A stretch of DNA of 64,000 nt from Blastocatellia bacterium UBA7656. GTDB lineage: Bacteria; Acidobacteriota; Blastocatellia; UBA7656. Positions 17,129-27,317 of the stretch are shown piece by piece. The translations under genes and the position numbers were made by a program. The stretch spans positions 1-64,000 of the forward strand of contig DLHY01000051.1 of assembly GCA_002483445.1 (NCBI GenBank), written 5' to 3'. Under the pieces are notes generated by a model. The model did not search any database. It was given only the letters and a program-made list of their open reading frames with translations, and was not told the DNA's origin. Position 1 is the first letter of the stretch; every line of letters starts with the position of its first letter.

Positions 17129-18154
17129 ATGGACGAAGGACTGAAAAAAATCAGAGAGCAGTTTCTTGAAGACCTCCGCGCGGTCACTCGCGCCGAAGAC
17201 GCTACGGCGCTCAAGGATAAATATCTCGGCAGGAAATCCGGTCTGATCGGGGCTGAAAAAAAGCGCGTCGGCTCGATTGCCGCAGAAAGTCGCGCCGAGT
17301 TCGGTCGCCTGATCAACGATCTCAGCCGCGAGGTCGAAGAAGAACTTGCGCGACTCAATGAGAAATTCGCCGCCGGCCAGGAAACCGAAAGGCTTGAGCG
17401 CGAACGCCTAGATATAACTATGCCCGGCACCAGGCAGCGGCTCGGCCATCTTCATCCCATCACGCTGCTGCGCCAGAAGATCGAAGACATATTCGTTTCC
17501 ATGGGCTATTCAGTGGAAGACGGGCCTGAAATAGAGACGAGTTTCTATAACTTCGACGCGCTCAATATCCCCGTCGGCCATCCGGCGCGCGAGTCCGCCG
17601 ATACGTTTTACATAAGCGAAAATCTCGCTCTCCGCTCGCAGACATCCAATGTGCAGATTCATGCTATGCAGCGACGAAAGCCGCCGCTGAGAGTCATAGC
17701 TCCGGGAAGAGTTTTTCGCCGTGACACTCCCGACCCGACGCACAACCCTATGTTCTTTCAACTCGAAGGGCTGACGGTTGATCGGAACATAACGCTTGGG
17801 GATCTGAAAGGCACGCTTGAAGAGTTCGTTCATCTGCTCTTCGGGCCAAATATCAGGACGCGATTCCGCGCGTCGTATTTTCCGTTCGTCGAGCCTGGGG
17901 CTGAAGTCGATTACCTCTGCTTTGTGTGCGAAGGCGCGGGCTGCCGTGTGTGCAAGCAGTCGGGCTGGATAGAGCTTGGCGGCAGCGGAATGGTTCATCC
18001 GAACGTGCTTGAGACTGTAGGCATTGACCCGGAAGAGTATTCGGGATTCGCCTTCGGATTGGGTATTGATCGCATGTGCGCTCGGATGTACGACCTTGAT
18101 GATATTCGCCTGCTTTACGAAAACGATGTGAGGTTTCTTGAGCAGTTCGCATGA
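17129..18154 (+). CDS. pheS: Phenylalanine-tRNA ligase alpha subunit
   Basis: 341 residues from the ATG at 17129. The N-terminal coiled coil (~1-90) contains KYLGRKSGLIG; the catalytic core has HPITLLRQKIEDIFVSMGY (motif 1), TSNVQIHAM, GRVFRRDTPDPTHNPMFFQLEG (motif 2) and GFAFGLGIDRMCARMYDLDDIR (motif 3). It charges tRNA-Phe together with PheT. An in-frame ATG at 17096 would run through the hairpin and is unlikely. Its last four bases overlap the start of a DNA adenine methylase gene, so the usual neighbour pheT has been displaced by ~4 kb. Confidence 0.96.
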   Translation: MDEGLKKIREQFLEDLRAVTRAEDATALKDKYLGRKSGLIGAEKKRVGSIAAESRAEFGRLINDLSREVEEELARLNEKFAAGQETERLERERLDITMPGTRQRLGHLHPITLLRQKIEDIFVSMGYSVEDGPEIETSFYNFDALNIPVGHPARESADTFYISENLALRSQTSNVQIHAMQRRKPPLRVIAPGRVFRRDTPDPTHNPMFFQLEGLTVDRNITLGDLKGTLEEFVHLLFGPNIRTRFRASYFPFVEPGAEVDYLCFVCEGAGCRVCKQSGWIELGGSGMVHPNVLETVGIDPEEYSGFAFGLGIDRMCARMYDLDDIRLLYENDVRFLEQFA

Positions 18155-19038
18155 GCAAACTCATAGCATTCGGATGGTACGGAGGAAAATTCAGCCATCT
18201 CGGTTGGCTCCTTCCGCTGTTGCCCGCCGCTCAACACTATTGCGAGCCTTTCGGCGGGTCGGCTGCTGTGCTGCTCAACCGCGAGCCGTCGCCAGTTGAA
18301 ACCTACAATGACATTGATGGAGAAGTGGTCAATTTCTTCCGATGTCTTCGCGAGCAGAAGGATGCATTGATCGAAGCCATAGGACTGACGCCTTTTTCCC
18401 GCGAAGAATTCGAACTGGCAATATCGGGCGAGCGCGAAGGTCTGTCTGATCTGGAAAGGGCCAGAAGGTTTTTTATTCGCGCAAGGCAGGTGCGCACGGG
18501 GCTTGCTCAAAAAGCCAGCGCAGGCCGTTGGGCTCATTGTCTGCTCACGAGCAGAGCGGGGATGGCAGGAGCGGTTTCGCGATGGCTGGGAAGCGTCGAG
18601 GATCTTTCCGAGATAGCGCAAAGACTATTGCGCGTTCAGATCGAGCATTCATCGGCTGCGGATGTAATCAGGCGATATGACAGCAAAGACACTCTGTTTT
18701 ATTGCGATCCTCCTTATCCTCACGATGCGCGCGGAGATGTAAATGCTTATGCTTATGAAATGACGGATGAAGAACATCGCAAACTCGCTGCTGTTCTCCA
18801 CGACATTAAAGGGAAAGCGGCTCTGTCAAGCTATCATTGCGGGCTGATGGATGAATTGTATGGCGACTGGCGATGTATCGAGGCCCCGATCAAAAATTGC
18901 CATTCGGTAAAGACGCCGAGACAGGAAGTTCTTTGGGTAAACTATGACCCCGAGGTTGAACCAAAATGGCAGAGCCAGCAGAAATCCTTGATGCAGCTTA
19001 TAAACGAGCATCCTCCCATATCTCAGAACCGTTCGTGA
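18151..19038 (+). CDS. DNA N6-adenine methyltransferase (D12 class)
   Basis: 295 residues. The N-terminal FGWYGGKFSHLGWLLPLLP is motif X, with YCEPFGGSAAVLLNR as motif I for S-adenosylmethionine binding; DPPYPHD at about residue 186 is the catalytic motif IV of adenine methylases. The start overlaps the pheS stop by four bases. The 3' end overlaps the restriction endonuclease gene by 73 bases. It should methylate the site that the neighbouring endonuclease cuts. The recognition sequence is not deducible with certainty, although the partner points to GAGCTC. Base composition is slightly more AT-rich than the operon around it, consistent with acquisition. Confidence 0.9.
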   Translation: MSKLIAFGWYGGKFSHLGWLLPLLPAAQHYCEPFGGSAAVLLNREPSPVETYNDIDGEVVNFFRCLREQKDALIEAIGLTPFSREEFELAISGEREGLSDLERARRFFIRARQVRTGLAQKASAGRWAHCLLTSRAGMAGAVSRWLGSVEDLSEIAQRLLRVQIEHSSAADVIRRYDSKDTLFYCDPPYPHDARGDVNAYAYEMTDEEHRKLAAVLHDIKGKAALSSYHCGLMDELYGDWRCIEAPIKNCHSVKTPRQEVLWVNYDPEVEPKWQSQQKSLMQLINEHPPISQNRS

Positions 19039-20090
19039 AGGACAGTGAAATAGTGAATAGAGTCGAGACTGTCTGCCGCAATATACAAAATCGCGCTGGC
19101 GTCCGGCTGCTTCTGGCCTGTTTGCTCGCAAAGATTCATAACCCCCAAGTAGACATTCGCAAACCCTACACTGAGATCGGCGATTCGGATGCTTATTCAG
19201 GTCGCACCTACGATGAAGCGTATATCTCAGCCTTCATAAACAAATACGAATTACCCTGCAATCCCACGACCGCATTTCTTACCCCTGCTCTTCGAAATAG
19301 AAACACTGCCCTGACACCGCAGGTCGACCTCGTTGGTCGCCCGCCCCTCGTTTACCAAAGCATTCTTCATCTACTCGATGATGTGTATTCAAACCGCGTG
19401 TCGACAAAAAAGCTTCTGGCCGAGACCATAAGACAGCTTTTGATGGTTCGAGATGAAAGGCATCATAGAATGAATACTCTGCTTGCCGGATTAAGAGCAT
19501 CCAAAGGGGCAGGCAAATTGTCAGCGGAAGCTATAATCGATCTTATTCAACAACATCTCAGATGCAAAGGCGCGAGCCGATTGCCTGTGCTTGCAGTTGC
19601 CGCAGCATACCATGCCGCTTCCGTGCGCCTCGGTGAGCGTTGTCTTCCTCTTCAATCACATACAGCCGCTGATGAGCAAACCGGATCGCTCGGTGACCTG
19701 GAGATAACTCTCACCGATGATGACGATATTGTGACGGGCTATGAAATGAAAATGAAGCGAATCGCACGCGAAGACATTGACCGTGCTCTTCAGAAAATAA
19801 TCAGCAGCGGGAAGACTATAGACAACTACATTTTTATCACGACTGATATAATCGACCGGGATGTTGAGGAGTACGTGCGGAGCCTTTACGAAAAGACCGG
19901 CGGCGTCGAAATTGTGATACTTGACTGCATCGGGTTTTTGCGCCATTTTCTACACTTGTTTCACAGACTTCGGATGGAATTTGTGGAAGCTTATCAGATA
20001 CTTTTGCTTGCAGAGCCTGACAGCGCAGTGAGCCAGCCCTTGAAAGAAGCTTTCCTTGCATTGAGACAGGCGGCTGAAAGCGGAGAATAG
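18966..20090 (+). CDS. Type II restriction endonuclease, SacI family
   Basis: 374 residues. The segment RKPYTEIGDSDAYSGRTYDE, followed by LPCNPTTAFLTPALRN and VYQSILHLLDDVYSNRV, matches what I recall as the SacI-family endonuclease signature. A likely PD-(D/E)XK nuclease core is GDLEITLTDDDD...GYEMKMKR around residues 240-265, with the E-x-K element YEMK. The gene overlaps the methylase gene, a common arrangement that couples the two activities. It is complete, with no frameshift. SacI itself cuts GAGCTC, but family members can differ. At least one GAGCTC is present in this window (near 58303), so the site is not fully absent here. Confidence 0.8.
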   Translation: MAEPAEILDAAYKRASSHISEPFVKDSEIVNRVETVCRNIQNRAGVRLLLACLLAKIHNPQVDIRKPYTEIGDSDAYSGRTYDEAYISAFINKYELPCNPTTAFLTPALRNRNTALTPQVDLVGRPPLVYQSILHLLDDVYSNRVSTKKLLAETIRQLLMVRDERHHRMNTLLAGLRASKGAGKLSAEAIIDLIQQHLRCKGASRLPVLAVAAAYHAASVRLGERCLPLQSHTAADEQTGSLGDLEITLTDDDDIVTGYEMKMKRIAREDIDRALQKIISSGKTIDNYIFITTDIIDRDVEEYVRSLYEKTGGVEIVILDCIGFLRHFLHLFHRLRMEFVEAYQILLLAEPDSAVSQPLKEAFLALRQAAESGE

Positions 20091-20103
20091 TAAAGAGCGC
20101 ATC

Positions 20104-20655
20104 ATGACAGGTGTATTCATAGGCGGATCAAGAAGAATAACCAAACTGGCGTCGCCCATTAAAAAGCGGATCGACAATATTATGGGCAATGGATTCACCA
20201 TTTTTATCGGCGACGCAGACGGCGCTGATGCCTGCGTGCAGGAATATCTGGCCGACCATAGCTATAAGAATGTCATCGTGTTTTGTATGGGAGGAGTTTG
20301 CAGAAACAATATCGGCGACTGGGATGTGAGAAGTATAAAATCGCAAGCGAGCGGGAAAGGGTTCGATTTTTACGCAGCCAAAGATATGCAAATGGCTGCC
20401 GAGGCTTCTTATGGATTCATGATATGGGATGCGAAAAGCAATGGGACATTGAACAATATGATCAACCTGCTGAAAAGAGAAAAAAAGGTTCTGGTTTATT
20501 TCAGCCCGGAAGAATCTTTTTACGCATTGAGCAACTTCAAAGGGCTGTCGGATCTGCTGGCAAAGTGCGATCAAAAGACGCTTGAAAAATTCAACAGGAA
20601 GTTTGCGATAAATCAGCTTTTGAAAGACGAGGAGTCTGAGTTGTTGTTTGCTTGA
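20104..20655 (+). CDS. SLOG-like nucleotide-binding protein
   Basis: 183 residues. The opening VFIGGSRRITKL, then FTIFIGDADGADACVQEYL, CRNNIGDW and YGFMIWDAKSNGTLNNMINLL, follows the SLOG/DprA-like Rossmannoid pattern with GGS and GDADGAD loops for a nucleotide ligand. Similar small proteins are often stand-alone and occur beside restriction or other defence genes; SLOG domains are thought to sense or process nucleotide signals. The gene lies 13 bases after the endonuclease and is clearly AT-richer than its neighbours. No effector domain is fused. Its role beside a complete restriction-modification pair is unknown. Confidence 0.65.
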   Translation: MTGVFIGGSRRITKLASPIKKRIDNIMGNGFTIFIGDADGADACVQEYLADHSYKNVIVFCMGGVCRNNIGDWDVRSIKSQASGKGFDFYAAKDMQMAAEASYGFMIWDAKSNGTLNNMINLLKREKKVLVYFSPEESFYALSNFKGLSDLLAKCDQKTLEKFNRKFAINQLLKDEESELLFA

Positions 20656-20683
20656 CAAGTCTTTCACTCTTCGCGTTTAAACC

Positions 20684-22411
20684 ATGTCTACTACCACGAC
20701 TCGATCAATCGACAAAACCATCCTCATATTAGGCGGGGCCGGACTTGTCGGCACGCAGATCACTCATCAGATCGCCCGCGACCTCCGGCCCGAAAAGATC
20801 ATCATCGCATCGCTTTATCATAAGGAAGTGCGCGAAGTCGCTCGCGACATGCGCAAGCAGTTTCCTTCGACAAAATTCGTCGAGCTATGGGGCAATCTCT
20901 TCGTCCGCGAAGAATTCGCGAAAGAAGATCGCCAATCGCTCATCGCAAGCCCCGCGCGCCGCCGCGCCCTATACGATGACCTCTTCGGGCCTATCGATAA
21001 CGCTTATGATCGGGCCATGCTCACGCGCGCCGTCCGCGAGCATCGCCCCGATGTCCTGATCGATTGCGTCAACACCGCTTCAGGCATCAGCTATCAGGAT
21101 GTCTATACCAATTCAATCGAAGTCCGTAAAACGCTCGACTTCATCGAAGACCACATCACGGATCGCGACTTCAAACGGCTATGGGACAATCGCAAAACGC
21201 TTGAACGCACGATAGAGATGCTGCTCCTGTCACAATCCATACCTCAACTCATCCGCCACACTCAGTTGCTTTATCGGGCTATGGTCGAAGTCTCGACGCG
21301 CATCTACGTCAAAGTCGGAACCACCGGGACGGGCGGAATGGGTTTGAACATCCCATACACTCACGGCGAGGACAAGCCTTCGGCAAAACTGATGTCGAAG
21401 ACCGCCGTCGCTTTCGCTCACACCGGGTTGATGTTTCTGATGGCGCGCACTCCGGGCGGCCCAATAGTGAAAGAGATCAAGCCCGCCGCGATGATCGGCT
21501 ATAAGAAAGTCACTTTTCAATCGCTCAAAGATCGTCGCACGAATTCGCCGGTTTGCATGTATAATTCGCGCGCCCAGACGCTCGAAGGCGAACTGGAACT
21601 GTCGCTTCCGCGGGAAAACTTCAAACAGATAGGCGAGCTTGAAATGGTCGGCGTGGATACGGGCGAAAACGGATTCTTCGCCCGCGGCGAATTCGAGGCC
21701 GTGACTTCGATAAATCAGATGGAATTCGTCACGCCTGAAGAGATAGCGCAAAACGTGCTGCTCGAAATCAAGGGCAGCAACACGGGTGTCGATGTCATAG
21801 CCGCGATTGATTCAGCCATAATGACGCCGAGCTATCGCGCGGGCTATCTGCGCGGATCGGCGATAGAAGCTCTGCGCCGACTGGAACGCGAAACCAACAC
21901 TCATTCAATCGCGACCGGCGAGCTTGGCCCGCCCAAGCTGACCAAACTTTTGTATGAAGCTCACCTGCTCAAGATAAAATATCGTTTGCTTGAAAAAGTC
22001 ACAAAGACGGACGCCGCGAAAATTTCGGCGGAACTTTGGCGATACCTCGAACGCAATCACGAACTGAGAAACTCGATCATCTCGATAGGCATTCCCGTGC
22101 TTCCGCCCGAAGGGAATCGTTTGATCCGCGGGCCTCGCATCAATGTTCCTGAATACGCGGGTCAATCAAGACTTCCGATCACGGAAAAAAATATCGATCA
22201 GTGGGCCGCGCGCGGCTGGATAGATTTGAGGCCGAAAAATATCATTCGATGGCAGGAGCGATTCCGCCGTATGCTTCGCTCCGCGCTTTCGATTCACAGG
22301 CAGGGGTCGGCTGCGATAACGATGTCGGCCTATCGCAGCGAAGAGATTCACATAGGCGAAGTAGTCGGCTGGATTTTCAACAACGAAGAACAAGGGTACA
22401 GGATAAAATGA
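20684..22411 (+). CDS. Large Rossmann-fold NAD(P)-dependent protein, unknown substrate
   Basis: 575 residues. The N-terminal ILILGGAGLVGTQITHQIA is an NAD(P)-binding loop of the extended short-chain dehydrogenase/epimerase type. A second motif, RPDVLIDCVNTASG, fits the strand that follows. The rest (from ~180) has no family I recognise; it includes TGTGGMGLNIPYTHGEDKPS, reminiscent of cofactor-dependent dehydrogenases, and a GNRLIRGPRI segment near the C-terminus. It overlaps pheT by four bases, so it is co-translated with it and probably belongs to the native operon more than to the restriction cassette, because its base composition resembles pheT. Confidence 0.65.
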   Translation: MSTTTTRSIDKTILILGGAGLVGTQITHQIARDLRPEKIIIASLYHKEVREVARDMRKQFPSTKFVELWGNLFVREEFAKEDRQSLIASPARRRALYDDLFGPIDNAYDRAMLTRAVREHRPDVLIDCVNTASGISYQDVYTNSIEVRKTLDFIEDHITDRDFKRLWDNRKTLERTIEMLLLSQSIPQLIRHTQLLYRAMVEVSTRIYVKVGTTGTGGMGLNIPYTHGEDKPSAKLMSKTAVAFAHTGLMFLMARTPGGPIVKEIKPAAMIGYKKVTFQSLKDRRTNSPVCMYNSRAQTLEGELELSLPRENFKQIGELEMVGVDTGENGFFARGEFEAVTSINQMEFVTPEEIAQNVLLEIKGSNTGVDVIAAIDSAIMTPSYRAGYLRGSAIEALRRLERETNTHSIATGELGPPKLTKLLYEAHLLKIKYRLLEKVTKTDAAKISAELWRYLERNHELRNSIISIGIPVLPPEGNRLIRGPRINVPEYAGQSRLPITEKNIDQWAARGWIDLRPKNIIRWQERFRRMLRSALSIHRQGSAAITMSAYRSEEIHIGEVVGWIFNNEEQGYRIK

Positions 22412-24453
22412 AGATCAGCTATAAGTGGTTGACCGAAATCGCGAAGATCAATCTTTCACCTCGTCAGCTTGCCGACCGAATGACGATGGTCGGACTTGCG
22501 GTCGATTCAATCGAAGAGACGGGCGACGACTATTTGTTCGATTTCGATCTCACTTCGAATCGGCCCGACGCGCTTTCGCACTTCGGCGTCGCTCGCGAAG
22601 CCGCGCTCGTTTGCGGCGGCGCGTTTCGTCGGCCTGAAATCAAACTCGATGAGAGCGATGAAGAAGCCAAGTCATCTGCTTCAATCGAAATCGTGGATTC
22701 GGATTTGTGCGCGCGATACGCCGGTCGCGTAGTTCGCGGAGTCAAAGTCGGGCCTTCACCTGTGTGGCTCGTCGAGCGACTCGAATCGATAGGCCAGCGT
22801 CCGGTCAACAATATCGCTGACATCACCAACCTTGTGATGTTCGAGATTGGCCAGCCCACTCACGCTTTCGATTTGAATCTGCTCCGTGGCAGAAAGATCA
22901 TCGTCAGACGCGCTCGCGAGGGGGAACGCCTCAAAACGCTCGATGGAGTAGAGCGCGAGCTAACGACCGACATGCTGATGATCGCCGACGCTGACCGTGT
23001 GGTGGCAGTGGCGGGTGTGATGGGAGGAGAAGACACCGAGATCAATCTCACGACGACTGATGTGCTGATTGAAAGCGCGTACTTCGATCCGCTCTCTGTT
23101 CGACACACCTCGCGCGCTTTGGGATTGGACACCGAAGCGTCTTATCGTTTCTCTCGCGGCGTCGACCCCCAGGCGCAGGCTCGCGCCGCTGATCGCGTGG
23201 CGGAACTTATCGCCGAGATCGCCGGAGGGCGAATCCTCCGCAGCGTAATCGATATTCATCCGGTGAAACTACAGCGCCATCGCGTCTCATTGCGCGAGTC
23301 TCGAATCGAGCGGCTCACTGGCCTGAAAGTCGAAATCGAAAAGGCGGCGGATATATTGCGCGCTCTTGAATTCGAAGTAGAAGTTCACGAAGACAGGCGA
23401 CTCACCGCCCTTGCGCCTTCGTTTCGCATAGACATCTCGCGCGAGGAAGACCTTGTTGAAGAAGTCGCGCGTCACACAGGTTATGACAAAGTGGCCACGA
23501 CTTTGCCCTCGTGGGGCGGCGCGGGGAGTTATCTTCCGGGCGAGCAGAATCGCAGGAGAGCGAGGCGAATCCTGATGGATTTGGGATTCAACGAAGCTAT
23601 CTCTTTCAGCTTCGTCAATGGCGAGCGCGACCGTTTGTTTCAATCCGCAGGCAAGGCGACGGCGACGCTCGTAAATCCCATCGATGCGAATGCTTCTGAA
23701 ATGCGGGCGTCGCTCCTTACCTGCCTGCTCGATTCTTTGCAGGCAAATTTCAATCACGGCACACGAGACGTGAAGCTCTTCGAAGTCGGAAAAGTATTTC
23801 AATCTGAATCATCGGACGAACGACCGCGCGAGAGAGAAAAACTTGCGATGGTTTTGACCGGCTCCGTAGCGCCTGACGACTGGAGATCGAATCGGCAGAT
23901 CGATTTTTATGATCTCAAGGGAGCGATAGAAAGTCTGCTTGCAGGATTGAATCTGTCGGGCTTTACAATTGAGCGAGGCGGTGTAGAATACCTCCATCCT
24001 GGACAGTCGGCGGCGCTCATCAGAGACGGCCAGGAGATCGCCCGCTTAGGCAGGCTGCATCCGCGAGTGGCTGCTCTGTACAAATTCCGTCAGCCTGTTT
24101 ACATCGGCGAAATCGATTTTGAGAGTTTGCTTGAGTTGCCGCCTGATCCGGTTCGCTACAGCGCATTGCCGCGACTGCCCGCTTCGTCGAGGGATGTTTC
24201 GGCGATGGTGGCTGAATCGGTTCTGTGGGGCGATGTTGAGCGCGCGATAGCCGATCTCGGAATAAAAGAGATAGTTTCCGTGAAGTTGTTTGACACCTAC
24301 AAAGGCAAGGATATGCCTGAAGGAATACGCTCGCTCGCCTTTCGCGTTGTGTATCGTGGAGACGGGCGGACGCTCACGGATGAAGAGATCACCCCTATGC
24401 ACGAGCGAGTCCGTGAGATGATCGAGCAGAAATTCGGAGCGCAACTTCGGTGA
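22408..24453 (+). CDS. pheT: Phenylalanine-tRNA ligase beta subunit, short form
   Basis: 681 residues starting MKISYKWLTEIAKINLSP at the ATG that overlaps the previous stop. Domains in order: B1 with B3/B4 editing region (RPVNNIADITNLVMFEIGQPTHAFD, AVAGVMGGEDTEI), B5 (PSFRIDISREEDLVEEVARHTGYDKV), the catalytic-like core (NEAISFSFVNGERD, FEVGKVF), and the C-terminal ferredoxin-like anticodon-binding domain (PASSRDVSAMVAE, FRVVYRGDGRTLTDEEI). After ~40 residues the sequence runs straight into DLTSNRPDALSHFGVAREAA, which in normal PheT (~790-800 residues) comes after the ~110-residue tRNA-binding OB domain. That domain is absent here without a frameshift. Confidence 0.95.
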   Translation: MKISYKWLTEIAKINLSPRQLADRMTMVGLAVDSIEETGDDYLFDFDLTSNRPDALSHFGVAREAALVCGGAFRRPEIKLDESDEEAKSSASIEIVDSDLCARYAGRVVRGVKVGPSPVWLVERLESIGQRPVNNIADITNLVMFEIGQPTHAFDLNLLRGRKIIVRRAREGERLKTLDGVERELTTDMLMIADADRVVAVAGVMGGEDTEINLTTTDVLIESAYFDPLSVRHTSRALGLDTEASYRFSRGVDPQAQARAADRVAELIAEIAGGRILRSVIDIHPVKLQRHRVSLRESRIERLTGLKVEIEKAADILRALEFEVEVHEDRRLTALAPSFRIDISREEDLVEEVARHTGYDKVATTLPSWGGAGSYLPGEQNRRRARRILMDLGFNEAISFSFVNGERDRLFQSAGKATATLVNPIDANASEMRASLLTCLLDSLQANFNHGTRDVKLFEVGKVFQSESSDERPREREKLAMVLTGSVAPDDWRSNRQIDFYDLKGAIESLLAGLNLSGFTIERGGVEYLHPGQSAALIRDGQEIARLGRLHPRVAALYKFRQPVYIGEIDFESLLELPPDPVRYSALPRLPASSRDVSAMVAESVLWGDVERAIADLGIKEIVSVKLFDTYKGKDMPEGIRSLAFRVVYRGDGRTLTDEEITPMHERVREMIEQKFGAQLR

Positions 24454-24599
24454 GTTTTCAGTTTCCAGTTTCCAAGTTTCAGCCGGGAATGATTCCATCG
24501 GTTCGCTCGCTCTTTCCAACTGGCGATTGTCAGTCTCAGGTTTTCGGTGGCGGGTATTTGCTTCTGCAACTGAAAACTGAAAACTGAAAACTGAAAACT
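24453..24599. repeat. Heptamer hairpin, GAAAACT type
   Basis: The left arm (24453-24482, AGTTTTC/AGTTTCC words) starts on the last base of the pheT stop codon and the right arm (24570-24599) is four copies of GAAAACT-like words. Arms are 30 bases each and separated by 87 bases. It ends just before the GGAGGA of the zapB-like gene. A single-arm relative lies at 41876-41911. Confidence 0.92.
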
Positions 24600-24615
24600 G
24601 ATGAGGGAGGAATAG

Positions 24616-24897
24616 GTGAGCGGAATATACGGACTGGAAAAATTCTCGCACCTCGAAGACAAAATCTATCGGACGATAGAGCAGTTCAAGAGAGAGCGAC
24701 AGGAGCGCGAGGCGTTGGAGCGCGAAGTGTTGAGCCTTCGCCGTGAGATGAGCCAGCTAACGGATGAAAAGGAGCGGCTCGAAATACAGGTTGAACGACT
24801 CTTGGCCGAGCGCGACACGATGCGATTGAAAGTCGAGGCGATGCTCGACGCCATAGCCGTGCTTGATTTGGAAGCGGCTGAGACGGCGAAGAAGTAA
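24616..24897 (+). CDS. ZapB-like coiled-coil cell-division protein
   Basis: 93 residues starting at GTG 24616, with GGAGGA upstream. Apart from a short N-terminal stretch (GIYGLEKFSHLEDKIYRTIEQF) almost the entire protein is coiled coil with regular Leu/Glu/Arg heptads. Small coiled coils between pheT and zapA are commonly annotated as ZapB-like, acting with ZapA at the FtsZ ring. The assignment rests on size, coiled coil and context; ZapB sequences themselves are poorly conserved. Confidence 0.65.
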   Translation: MSGIYGLEKFSHLEDKIYRTIEQFKRERQEREALEREVLSLRREMSQLTDEKERLEIQVERLLAERDTMRLKVEAMLDAIAVLDLEAAETAKK

Positions 24898-24947
24898 TTG
24901 GGCGTGTGCGGTATCATGTGCCACTTTCGATTCAGAGGAAAAACCTG

Positions 24948-25424
24948 ATGTTGAATGAATCAGAAATCAGCCTGTTGAAATTACTGGCAGGCCTTTTTGT
25001 GGCTCTGCTGCTTGTCACCTTATTGATGAGTTGGTGGGACCGAACAGGTAGAAAAGTTTTGACTCGCTGGTTGAGCATAAGAGGCTGGATAGAAAAAGAC
25101 CCTGCAAGAGCGTCCCTTAACAGACTGAAACGTATAAGCGTCTTCTACGCAATTGCTATTTTATTCTTAGTGGTGTTCCGGCTGCCTTCAATCATTCAGG
25201 TAGTAACGCCGGAGCAAGCGAATTCTCCAGAGGCTTTGATTAAACTCCAAGAAGATTTATACAAAATAAAAGAAGTCATTTATGTTGGACTTATGATCAA
25301 TGCGTTCTGGTTTTGGGAAGTATATAAAACTCTGAAAGAATTGGTGCTTGAAAAATCAGAAAAGAAGTTGCTGGACAAAACTTCCAAAGGTAACATCGCC
25401 CCGATCCCACGAAGCGAGTTTTAA
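24948..25424 (+). CDS. Small membrane protein, unknown
   Basis: 158 residues from the ATG at 24948, seven bases after AGAGGAA; an earlier start at 24906 is less supported. Three hydrophobic segments are visible: residues ~8-27 (LLKLLAGLFVALLLVTLLMSW), ~63-82 (FYAIAILFLVVFRLPSIIQV) and ~113-128. It ends in a Lys-rich helix. I recognise no family. Its AT content and codon choice (AAA, TTA, ATA) differ from the zapB-like and zapA genes on each side, suggesting a later insertion into the pair. Confidence 0.6.
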   Translation: MLNESEISLLKLLAGLFVALLLVTLLMSWWDRTGRKVLTRWLSIRGWIEKDPARASLNRLKRISVFYAIAILFLVVFRLPSIIQVVTPEQANSPEALIKLQEDLYKIKEVIYVGLMINAFWFWEVYKTLKELVLEKSEKKLLDKTSKGNIAPIPRSEF

Positions 25425-25469
25425 ATGATTGATTTTTGTTTTTAACCCGTTCGACTCGAAAGTGAAAAT

Positions 25470-25787
25470 ATGGAAGAGACTCCGAGCAAATCATTGAAGG
25501 TTGTGATCTACAATCAGACCTACAGCCTCAAGAGCAGTCACGACGAGGAATACATTCAACAACTCGCCGCTCACGTCGACCGAAGAATGAACGAAATCGC
25601 CAGCGCCACTATGACTGTCGATTCGCTACGAGTGGCCATACTCGCCGCGCTGCAAATAGCCGACGAACTCTACCAGTCACGCAGGGAGATGAAGGAAACT
25701 GAAGAAGACATAGCCGAGCGCAGTTCCCGTTATGCCGACCTGCTCGATCAGTTTCTTCGCTCCAATGTCATCGAACAAAGCAAGTAG
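25470..25787 (+). CDS. zapA: Cell division protein ZapA
   Basis: 105 residues. The N-terminal SLKVVIYNQTYSLKSSHDEEYIQQLAAHVDRRMNEI is typical of ZapA, followed by SLRVAILAALQIADELYQSRREM and a C-terminal coiled coil. ZapA bundles FtsZ filaments at the division ring. It follows the zapB-like gene with one AT-rich gene in between. Confidence 0.9.
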   Translation: MEETPSKSLKVVIYNQTYSLKSSHDEEYIQQLAAHVDRRMNEIASATMTVDSLRVAILAALQIADELYQSRREMKETEEDIAERSSRYADLLDQFLRSNVIEQSK

Positions 25788-25875
25788 TCCTCGCCTGACC
25801 CACTGACTTTTATGAATTTCTACCCGGCGGTTCTCCAATGCATGAATAACGTGAAGGGTAATTCACCGCAGATAG

Positions 25876-25913
25876 GCAGAGGTAGCGCAGAGACTTCTCT
25901 GCGCTACCTCTGC
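25876..25913. repeat. Palindrome, CTCTGCG type
   Basis: Arms of 18 bases (GCAGAGGTAGCGCAGAGA and its complement) with a 2-base loop, followed by further CTCTGCG-like words to ~25932. It lies in the 200-base gap between zapA and hemL and could act as a transcription or messenger-stability hairpin. The word resembles short tandem repeats seen in other phyla. Confidence 0.85.
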
Positions 25914-25987
25914 GTCTCCGCGCCTCTGCGTCGAGACCACCTCCCTGTTTACACATCTGAAAACCACCTTAACAAGAGGCAAATCCC

Positions 25988-27286
<1,299 letters not shown>

Positions 27287-27317
27287 ATCCTTTGTGACTT
27301 AACGGCCCGATGAAGAT

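Noticed and set aside
24453..24599. Heptamer arrays as a CRISPR array
   Set aside because: Repeats are 7 bases and contiguous, with no unique spacers of constant length and no cas genes.
25788..25987. Possible 6S RNA after zapA, as in many gammaproteobacteria
   Set aside because: The gap holds only a long palindrome of the CTCTGCG type; no central bubble flanked by long closing stems of the 6S form is visible.
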